A program made the position numbers and the translations under genes. Under the pieces are notes generated by a model. It saw only the letters and a list, made by a program, of their open reading frames with translations, did not search any database and was not told where the DNA came from. Positions 22,706 through 31,250 of a DNA stretch of 36,592 nt are shown piece by piece. Numbering within the stretch: position 1 is the first letter of the stretch; each line of letters opens with the position of its first letter. Source of the stretch: CAZFYZ01 sp964523735 (lineage in GTDB: Bacteria > Armatimonadota > UBA5829); contig CAZFYZ010000031.1 of assembly GCA_964523735.1 (NCBI GenBank), positions 1 through 36,592 on the forward strand. Reading direction: 5' to 3'.

Positions 22706-23476
22706 CTAGTCTCCCCGGAACCAGGGATTATGGCCGTCATTGCGCTTGCACCAGTGCTCGGGTACGACGTAGCGCGTTGCTCTATACAGCGGGTCGTTAT
22801 CAGAGGTTGTCCGATCAGTCTTCCAAGCATCCGGCGCAACGGCTCTGACGTGCCAATCACAGAACAGCACGTTGGCTTTCCCGGCATGTCGTCGTTCAGC
22901 GTCATAGGCGTCGGAATACCTGACTGTCCCTGACGACCAGTAATTCGTCGGTGGAGCGTACCAGGTGTGATCACCATCGAACCCATTGCTATCCATGAGA
23001 TAGCAGGTAGAACGTTTGTAGACGATGGCTGATTCGTGCGGCGGAGCTACTGATCGATTGTAGCCCAGATTGCCGGTCCAGTAGTCGGTGTACACGTTCT
23101 TCCAGTAGCTTGTGTTGTAGGGCTTGGGGTGGTTGGTTCTGCTCCAGGGGCGCAGGTGGTCTGCTTCGCCCGGACACTTGGCCAGGAGCTTGCTCTTCGA
23201 GTACAACTGGGTAAGTTCAAACCACGTGACCGGACCCCTGGGACTGCTCTGCTGCCACGGGGCAAAGCGGCCCTTGTTGTCGCCCATGTACATCTCAGTA
23301 GCCAAGCCGATCTGTTTCAGGTTGTTGAGGCATTGCGCGGCGAGCGCCTGTCTCTTTGCCATCATGAACACTGGGAATAGGATTGCCGCCAGTATGGCGA
23401 TAATTGCGATCACCACCAGGAGTTCTATCAGTGTGAACGCACTCCGGCCCTTCCGCTCTTCTAGCAAACTGTTCAT
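22706..23476 (-). CDS. Type II secretion/type IV pilin-like pseudopilin with H-X9-DG-type C-terminus
   Basis: GAGGGG precedes the ATG. The 256-residue product has a short basic leader ending GRSA, followed by FTLIELLVVIAIIAILAAI and LFPVFMMAKRQA. This is the prepilin peptidase site with Phe+1 and Glu+5 and the hydrophobic alpha-1 helix. The globular part includes CLNNLKQIGLATEMYMGDNKGRFAP and near its end RRHAGKANVLFCDWHVRAV, an H-X9-DG-like signature with Cys-Asp in place of Asp-Gly. Such proteins are very abundant in Planctomycetota and Armatimonadota, usually scattered away from secretion operons, as here. Surface or secretion-fibre role; client unknown. Confidence 0.92.
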   Translation of the reverse strand: MNSLLEERKGRSAFTLIELLVVIAIIAILAAILFPVFMMAKRQALAAQCLNNLKQIGLATEMYMGDNKGRFAPWQQSSPRGPVTWFELTQLYSKSKLLAKCPGEADHLRPWSRTNHPKPYNTSYWKNVYTDYWTGNLGYNRSVAPPHESAIVYKRSTCYLMDSNGFDGDHTWYAPPTNYWSSGTVRYSDAYDAERRHAGKANVLFCDWHVRAVAPDAWKTDRTTSDNDPLYRATRYVVPEHWCKRNDGHNPWFRGD

Positions 23477-23530
23477 TGTCGCCCCTCTGTTCCGACAAGA
23501 GTCTGATAGATGCCTGCCCTGCCATTATGG

Positions 23531-23559
23531 ATTATGCACACGCTTTCGCGGTTGGGCAA
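23531..23559 (-). promoter_or_regulatory. Candidate promoter of the pseudopilin gene
   Basis: Read on the minus strand: TTGCCC (23559-23554), a 17-bp spacer, CATAAT (23536-23531). It would start transcription near 23524, about 48 nt before the ATG. Confidence 0.4.
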
Positions 23560-23745
23560 TGGCCATTCTGACCAAACGATGCATAATGTGTCCAAGGCGG
23601 TCTCCGTTGGGTGGCCTGCCCGATCGGTGCACTGGCATTCGCTTAAGCATGATTGCGGCAGAATGATATTTTTCTGCTGAGATTCCTGTTTAGCTGCAAG
23701 CAAGCGGGGGTATAAATAGGTTGACTCGCCCAAGTCATCCTGCCT

Positions 23746-23775
23746 GAGGCCCTCGGCGCCCACGCCGAGGGCCTC
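23746..23775. terminator. Perfect 13-bp GC hairpin in the long spacer
   Basis: Arms GAGGCCCTCGGCG (23746-23758) and CGCCGAGGGCCTC (23763-23775) enclose a 4-nt loop. No T-run lies on either side. It sits in the 675-nt gene-free spacer (23477-24151) between the divergent pseudopilin and giant-protein genes. It may be a transcription barrier, an operator-like palindrome or a repeat copy. Confidence 0.45.
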
Positions 23776-23951
23776 GGCGCGTACGTGAGACCTCACATTA
23801 CCACTCCCGCGAACCGACCTCAGGTGTTCACAGACTAGATCAACAATATACAGTGTAGAGGCTGTCAAATGCCGCCCTAGACGGCCCATCTCAGCAATAA
23901 CTATGCCTCAACTGTAACAGGTTTGAAGCAGATAGGCACAGGGTATTAACC

Positions 23952-24124
23952 GCTACGCCTGCCGGCTAACTGCGCATGAGCTGCGATCCGGCAAGCAACG
24001 TAGGCATCACGCCGCTCCGACCGGCGCGATTCTCGATTCCTCTCATCGGTCCCGGTCGCCAACCTGGAGCGATGGGAACTGGCGTGAACCCTGTGCTTAA
24101 GGGCTGGCCGCTTAAGGCTCAGGG
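23952..24124 (+). ncRNA. Structured 5' leader of the giant surface-protein gene (riboswitch-like, class unknown)
   Basis: Three successive foldable blocks precede the gene. Block 1: CTACG/CGTAG enclosing TGCCGG/CCGGCA enclosing CGCA/TGCG (23953-24003). Block 2: CACGCC/GGCGTG (24008-24013, 24081-24086) enclosing GCTCC/GGAGC and GACCGG/CCGGTC, with asymmetric single strands on the 3' side. Block 3: CCCTG/CAGGG with two CTTAAG (24089-24124). The ribosome binding site GGGAGGGA (24137) follows. A possible promoter is TTGAAG (23923) with TATTAA (23944), which would start RNA near 23956. I could not match it to c-di-GMP, cobalamin, SAM, TPP or guanidine riboswitch consensus. The rest of the 675-nt spacer shows only the hairpin at 23746 and TATAAATA at 23711. 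Confidence 0.4.
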
Positions 24125-24151
24125 CAACTGGCTACCGGGAGGGATACACTT

Positions 24152-27100
24152 ATGCAACGTGCCATACTGGTCATCGTCTCGGCTATCATACTTCTGAGCC
24201 TGGTTCTGTCTGCTCAAGCCCAATTGGCCAATTCCTGCTGGCCGAAGTTTCACCGGGACATCGCCAACACGGGACAAGGCGTATACGGCGGCACGGGTTC
24301 CGAGCTTACCTGGACCTATTCGGCGGGTGGGGCCATCAAGTCTGCGCCCGTGGTGGCGGCTGATGGAACCATCTACTTCACCTGCGACAACGGCAGGCTC
24401 TATGCCATAGCGGGTGATGGGACCAGGAAGTGGGACTATGCCGCTAATTGCCTGGGAGCAGCCTCACCCGCCATCGCGGCAGATGGTTCAGTCATCTTTG
24501 GCTCCTCCGACAAGTACCTCTACTCGATCAGAGCGGACGGTACGCTCAAATGGCGGAGGCTGCTGATCGCGCGCATCGAGTCCAGCCCGACCATCGCAGC
24601 CGATGGCTCCGTCTACGTCGGCTGCAACGAAGGCACAGTCTACGGGTTTGCCGGCGACGGCACCCAAAAATGGACCTACAAGGCTGGCGGCGCGCTAAGC
24701 TCGCCTGCAATGAGCGGTGGAGTGATTTACTTCGGCTGTGCTGATGGCTCGGTCTACGCTTTGAACTCAAATGGCACCTTGAGATGGAAGTTCAGCCCTG
24801 CCGGGTCTGGAGGCTTTGCCGCTTCTCCATCGATAGGTGGCGACGGAAGCATCTACATCGGGTCGGTAGGGGGATTCTTCTACGGGATCAACTCGAGCGG
24901 TGGCCAGAGGTGGCGGACGTCCATCGGCGGAGAGGTCCGGTCGACCGCCGCAATCTCCCCGGACGGCAGCATCATCTTTGGCTCGCGCAACCACAAGGTC
25001 TGCTGCCTCTCGAGCCTGGGTGTGATCCAATGGACATTCACGACCGGCCACTATGTAGACTCGTCTCCGGCCGTTGGGCTTGATGGCGGAGTCTACGTGG
25101 GTTCGAACGATGGCAGCGTCTATTCACTCAATCCTGACGGGACCGAGCGCTGGCACTACGCGGCGGGCTCCGCAATCCAGTCGTCTCCCGCAATCGGCAC
25201 GGCCGGCTGCCTCTTGGTTGGGTCGGACAGTGGAACTCTCTACTGCTTTGCGGCGGACTCTACTCCTCCCTCGGCCCCTGTTGTGAACGACAGCGGGGCG
25301 TTCACGTCGATACTGGACAGGCTGAGCGGGTCTTGGAGCGCAGCCGATCCCGAATCCGGGATATTCTCTTACGAGTACTGCATCGGAACTGCGCCCGGCC
25401 TTGACGACATGGCGCCCTGGCTCAACGTTGGCAGTTCTACTAGCGCAACTCGGACGGGCTTGGTGCTGCAAGACAAGCAGGTCTACTATGTGAGTGCCCG
25501 CGCGATCAACGGCGCCGGGATTGAGGGTCCCTGGGCAAGCTCCGACGGCATCATCGCCGACGCGACCGGCCCAACCGCCGTCGTGGTGACTGATGGAGGC
25601 CGATATACCTCTAACGCCAACTCCCTGCAGGCAAGCTGGTCAGCGATCGACCCCGATTCTGGGGTCACCGGGTACCAGTACGCGATCGGCACCTCCCCCG
25701 GCGCGACCAATACCGTGGCGTGGACTGATGCCGGCGCCTCGACCTCGGTAACTCGTACAGGTCTCTCTTTGGCAGGCGGTGTCACCTACTACTTCAGCGT
25801 CAAGGCGCGGAACGGCGGCGGTATATATGGAGCAGCGGGCTACTCGGACGGAATCACTGTTGATGTCACTCCTCCACTGACACCGGTCGTCGTCGATGGC
25901 GGCGCCTACTTCTCGAACCCAAGCTCGATCAGTGCCAGTTGGTCCAGCATCGACAACGAGTCCGGCGTCGCCAAGTTTGAGTACTCGATCGGGACCAGCG
26001 CCGGAGGCACTCAGGTCCTGGGTTGGACTGACGCTGGGACAGCTCTCCAGGTCACCGCGACAGGTCTGAGCCTCACGAATGGCACCACCTACTACCTGAA
26101 CGTTCGCGCCGTGAATGGCGCGCTGCTTACTAGTTCGGTGGGGTCTAGCGATGGGATCACGCTCGATGTCACACCGCCGGAGTCTCCGGTCGTAACTGAC
26201 GATGGTCCCTTTACTGCCTCANNNNNNNNNNCAACTCCACGCCGCGTGGACTGCCCCTGATAGCGAATCCGGGATCAAGTCCTTCAAGTACGCGATCGGA
26301 ACAAGCCCAGGCACAACCGATGTGTTGAGCTGGACAGGTGTTGGCACGAACACCTCGGTGACCAAAACCGGGCTCTCGCTCGTTGATAAGCAGACGTATT
26401 ACTTCAGCGTCATAGCCACAAACGGCGCCGGAGCCGATTCAGCGCCCGGCATCTCGGACGGGATCACAGTCGATGCCACCGCTCCGACCAAGCCCGCAGT
26501 TGTTGACGACGGCTCCTATACCGCAGATGGGACGCAGCTTCATGCAACGTGGTCTGCGCAAGACCTGGAATCGGGAATCACCAAATTCGAGTACTCGATA
26601 GGCACGGCGGCGGGTGACACCAACGTTGTTGGCTGGACAGACGCTGGCACAGCCACTTCTGTCACGCGAACCGGCCTGAACCTGACCGACCGCGGACGCT
26701 ACTTCTTCAACGTCCGCGCCACCAATGCTGTCGGGCTGGTAAGCGCAATCGGTTCCTCGGATGGTATTCTGGTCGATCTCTCCACCCCGCCAGCGCCGGG
26801 AGTCACTGACGATGGGCAGTTCACGGCGATTGGCTCGTCCCTTCATGCTACCTGGACGGCTGTGACAAGCCCATCCGGTATCTCAGGCTATGAGTACTCC
26901 GTAGGGACCACTGCGGGTGCCACGGGTGTTCGAGGCTGGACCAGCGTTGGCAACGTCACTCAGGTTACGGCGACCGGGCTCACACTCGCCAACGGCGGCA
27001 CTTACTATATCAATGTGCGTGCAATGAACAGCCTCGGCAAAGCGGGCCTCGTGGGGTCATCGGACGGCATTCTGGTTGACACGACCGCTCCACCTGCTCC

Positions 27101-30100
27101 GGCCGTGACCGATAGCGGTGCGTGGACCAACTCCGCAAGCGAGCTGCTGGTCAACTGGACGTGTGCGGATCCTGAGTCAGGCATCACTGATTACCAATAC
27201 GCTGTTGGCACAAGCCCTCACGGCATCAATGTGCGGGGGTGGACCTCCGCCGGAACGAACACATCGACGACTATCGGCGGGCTAACCCTGGCGGATGGCG
27301 GTACTTACTACATAAGCGTCAAGGCAACCAATGGCGCGGGAACGATTGGCCTCGACGGCACGACAGACGGGATCAGGATCGACGTCACACCTCCAACACA
27401 GCCCTCGGTCACAGACGATGGCAACTACACGATGAACTCGACCCAGCTTCACGCGACCTGGAGCGCTTCAGACCCGCAGTCTGGGATCGCCAACTACGAG
27501 TATTCGATCGGTACATCGGCTGGAGGTCCCGACCTTGTCGACTGGACGAGCGTCGGAACGAACACATCGGCCACGATAGCCGGTATCGAACTGCAGCCCG
27601 GGATACGCTACTACATCAACGTTCGTGCAACCAACGCCGCAGGCTCGGTAAGCTCTGTCGGCAGTTCCGATGGCATCTTCCTTGAGGCGACGCCGCCGAC
27701 TACACCCGAAGTCGATGATGGCGGCCCGTACACTCAGAGCCTGACCACCATCCATGCGACCTGGACCTGTGAGGACCCGGAGACAGGCATCGCCGGCTAC
27801 CAGTGCTGCATCGGTGTGACGCCGGGCGACGATGATCTCGTTCCCTGGACCGATGTAGGCACCGCCGCGAACATCGAGCGCAACGACCTTACCCTCCTGC
27901 AGGGCCAGACCTACTACGTGAGCGTCAAGGCCACCAACGGCATCGGAATGGTGAGCGAGGTTGGAGTATCGCAGGGGATCACCGTCGATACCACACCTCC
28001 GGGCATCGCGACGGTGACCGATGATGGGCAGTTCTCGGCCAGCGCCGACACCATCCACGTGCTGCTGGATTGCACTGATGACGAGTCCGGGATCGCCGGA
28101 TACGAGTGTGCGGTTGGTACCACCTCAGGCGGCCAGGAAGTGCTTGACTGGACTTCTGTCGGCGTGGGTCCGGATGCCCTGCTGAGCGGGCTTACTCTCA
28201 CCGACGGCACCGTCTACTACGTCAGCGCGAGGGCGATCAACGGCGCGGGAATCACTGGAGAAGTGGGAGTCTCCGACGGAGTCGCGATAGACACCACCCC
28301 GCCAGTCGGCCTGACCGTGCACGACGACGGCGCCTATACCGGGTTCGCCGACAGGCTGCACGGCCAATGGGCGGCCTCAGACCCGCAGTCCGGGATCGCC
28401 AGCTATCGGTATTGCATCGGGACCGGCCTCGGCCTGAACGATGTGGCTGACTGGCTGGACGCGGGCTCAGCGACAGAGGCCACCCGCGAGGGGCTAAGCC
28501 TCTCCTCCGGTGTAGCTTACTACATCACGGTGATCGCTATCAACGGCGCTGGTGGCGAGAGTGCGCCAGCAAGCTCCGATGGCATTACCCTCGATCTGAC
28601 GCCGCCAAGCACCCCAGCTGTTACTGACACAGGCACATATTGGGGCTACAAGACAAGCATCTGGGCGAGCTGGATCGCCGAAGATCCTGAATCTGAGATC
28701 GCTGAATACGCGCTGTCGGTCGGAACCTCGCCCGGCGCGATCGACGTCGCAGACTGGATGAGTGTGGGTAACAGGACATCGTTCACGCGGACCGGGCTGC
28801 AGCTTGTTGATGGGGTCACCTACTACATCAACGTCAGGGCTAGGAACGGCGCAGGCAGTTGGGGAGACGTGGGTTCCAGTGATGGGGTTCTGATCGATTC
28901 CACGCCGCCGACAACTCCGGTCGTGACGGACGACGGTGACACTACCTCGATCCTTGACAGCCTGCACGCGACCTGGCACGCTGCCGATCCTGAGTCGGGC
29001 ATCGCCGAGTATATGTACTGCATCGGCACCAGCCCCGGCGCGACAGACGTTCAGACGTGGACCGGCGTCGGCTTGACTGAGGACGTGACTGTCACCGGCA
29101 TCACCCTTGATCCGGTCCTCCGCTACTACTTCTCAGTCAAGGCCCGCAGCAACTCCGGCGCTTGGAGCGCCGTTAGCGCCAGTGATGGGATTGGCTACAC
29201 CAACGGTGCGGCCATCTGGTGGAAATTCCGCAACGACTGCTGCAACCTTGGCCGTGGTCTCTTCGACGCCACGCGCGTCAATGACCTCGCCTGGACTGTG
29301 CCGACCTCGGGCTACATCGAGTCCTCGCCTGCTATTGCCGCCGACGGAACCACCTACATCGGGTCGGCTGACGGGAAGCTCTACGCCATCACCCAGAACG
29401 GCACCATCAGGTGGACGTTCAACGCGGGTGCCTGCATCGACAGCTCGCCGGCCATAGCGCCGGACGGCAGCATCGTGTTCGGTTCTGAAGACGGCAAGGT
29501 ACGGTGCCTGAGCGCTGCGGGGGAGGAGACTTGGGTCTATCAGACCGGCGGTGGAATCCGGTCATCGGCTGCCATTGCTTCCGGGCGTGTCTACATCGGC
29601 AGCAGCGATGGCTCGCTGCACGCTATCGACATGTCCAGTGGAGCCAAAGTGTGGAACCACGCCACGGGAGGCGAGCTGCGTTCCTCGCCTGCGGTCGATG
29701 CGGATGGGGTTATCTACGTCTCCAGCGGCGACTGCTATATCTACGCCGTCAACCCGAATGGCACCCGCAAGTGGCGGTTCTGGACCGGGTCTGCTGCGGA
29801 CAGCTCACCGGCCATCGCAAGCGACGGCACAGTCTACTTTGGCAGTGGCAGCGGATCGTTCTACGCGGTCAATCCGGATGGCTCGCAGAAGTGGCGTTAT
29901 GACACTGGGTACATCGTCGACTCGTCAGCGGCCATCGATCCGAATGGCAACGTCTACTTTGGCGCAGGTTTCGACGGGGGCAACGGCCGACTGTACGCGA
30001 TGCGGGCCGATGGCAGCAAGGTCTGGCACGCTGATCTGCCGGGCGGAGGCATCGCCTCATCGCCTGCCATCGATCCATCCGGCATGATCTACGTGGGTGC

Positions 30101-31139
30101 GTGTGACCACAAGCTCTACGCATTCAAGCCCGATGGGACGGTTCAATGGTCGTTTGCCACGGGTTCGTCGGTGGTTAGTTCACCGGCATTGGGAGCTGAT
30201 GGCAGCGTGGTCTTCGGCTCCTACGACGGCAGCATCTACTGCCTGCGCGACGTGACCAGCAAGGATCTGACCCCGCCAACTACTCCGGTCGTGACTGTGC
30301 CAGGCGTTGTCGGGGTGGGGCAGTTCCTCGAGTTCTCCTACAGTGCGTCTGATCCTGATACGATGGTCGCTGAGTACGTCTACGCCATCGGTACTGCCCC
30401 TGGCGAGGCCGACACCGCCTACTGGACCAGTTCCGGGATCGAGACTCACGTGATACGGCAGGACCTTGCTCTCGTGCCAGGTACGACCTATTACGTGTCG
30501 GTCAAAGCTCGGAACCCATCCCAGAGGTGGAGCGACACCGGGGTTTCGCAGGGCATCCAGGTGACCCCGTCAATGCTGCTGACTTCCATAGGGCAGCTCG
30601 GCAGCATGAATGAAGGTGCTGAGGTAGCGGTTGCGGACAAGGTCGTGACTGCTGTATTCGGCGACTGCGTCTTCATCGAGGAGCCCGGGCGCTTCGCGGG
30701 CCTGAGGTGCGTCATACCCCAAAGCCAGCTCAAGCTCGGCGACCGGGTTGACATCACTGGACGGGTACACCTGAGAAACGGCGAGAAAGTACTCGAGCCA
30801 GCCACCTGCTCGGACGCTGCCGCGGGTTTGGCTCTGGCCCCCATTGGCCTGTATGCCAGGACACTGACGGTTGGCGGCCCCAACCCCATGGGCCTCTACG
30901 TAAGGCTCTTTGGAAAAGTGACAGCCGTTGGCGCGGACTTCCTCGTGCTTGATGACGGCGCGAACGCCGAATCCGGTAGAGGCGTGCCGGGCATCAGTGT
31001 CATGTGCACCGGCTCTTCAGCCAAGGTGGGCGACACTGCCAGCGTCGACGGCGTGCTGTGCATAGAGATGGTGCAGGACACGCCACGGGTTGTCCTTCGC
31101 ACAGTCCGGCCCGATGCTGTGTGCACATACGTCCCTTGA
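24152..31139 (+). CDS. Giant exported protein: PQQ-like propeller, 13 Fn3-like repeats, PQQ-like propeller, one repeat, OB-like C-terminus
   Basis: GGGAGGGA lies 7 nt before the ATG. With a true gap of 6 nt at the N run the product has about 2327 residues. A signal peptide (about 1-23, ends SAQAQ) leads an 8-blade propeller at 25-368, with blades of the form SSPAIAADGSVYFGSxDGxLYAxxxDGTxKW. Thirteen repeats of exactly 101 residues span 369-1681 (pattern DxTPPxxPVVTDDG ... WSAxDPESGI ... YxIGTSPG ... WTxVGT ... TYYxxVRAxNGAG ... SDGI). A second 8-blade propeller is at 1682-2036, repeat 14 at 2037-2136 and an OB-like region at 2137-2327. Each propeller opens with a similar W-KFxxDxxNxG segment, so a propeller block was duplicated. 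No enzyme motif or obvious anchor is seen; a surface or matrix adhesin/scaffold is likely. The N run at 26222 makes it look like two genes, but it is one. Confidence 0.88.
25256..29198 (+). repeat. Thirteen tandem 303-bp (101-residue) Fn3-like repeat units
   Basis: Units begin at each DxTPP-type Asp codon, the first at 25256. Three full units reach 26164. Unit 4 (26165-26471) contains the N gap. Units 5-13 run 26472-29198, each of 303 bp where counted. A fourteenth, 100-residue unit lies apart at 30264-30563 after the second propeller. Confidence 0.9.
26222..26231. other. Assembly gap (10 N) in repeat unit 4
   Basis: Ten N between FTAS and QLHAAW codons that are in different frames. Because other units are 101 residues long, exactly two residues (6 nt) are missing here. 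Confidence 0.92.
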
Positions 31140-31172
31140 GAAGTTGGAGCTAGCAGTCATCGGATAGAGATG

Positions 31173-31249
31173 GGTTGTAGCAGGCGTCTCCGACGCCCTC
31201 CTCTAAGCGTGAAGATGCCTCCCTGGGGTCGGAGACCCCGACTACAACC
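31173..31249. repeat. 77-bp palindromic element with two sub-hairpins
   Basis: Outer arms GGTTGTAG (31173-31180) and CTACAACC (31242-31249) enclose two perfect 6-bp hairpins: GGCGTC-TCC-GACGCC (31183-31197) and GGGGTC-GGA-GACCCC (31225-31239). The two 3-nt loops are complementary. It lies exactly between the stops of two convergent genes and ends 1 nt before the methyltransferase stop codon. It could act as a bidirectional terminator, or be a REP/MITE-like element. Confidence 0.65.
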
Positions 31250-31250
31250 A

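Noticed and set aside
23124..23666. Plus-strand 180-residue frame opposite the pseudopilin
   Set aside because: It is antisense to an unmistakable pilin leader and has no family features.
23952..24150. A known riboswitch class (c-di-GMP-I, cobalamin, SAM, TPP) before the giant gene
   Set aside because: None of the invariant sequence blocks of these classes is present; only the general foldedness is supported.
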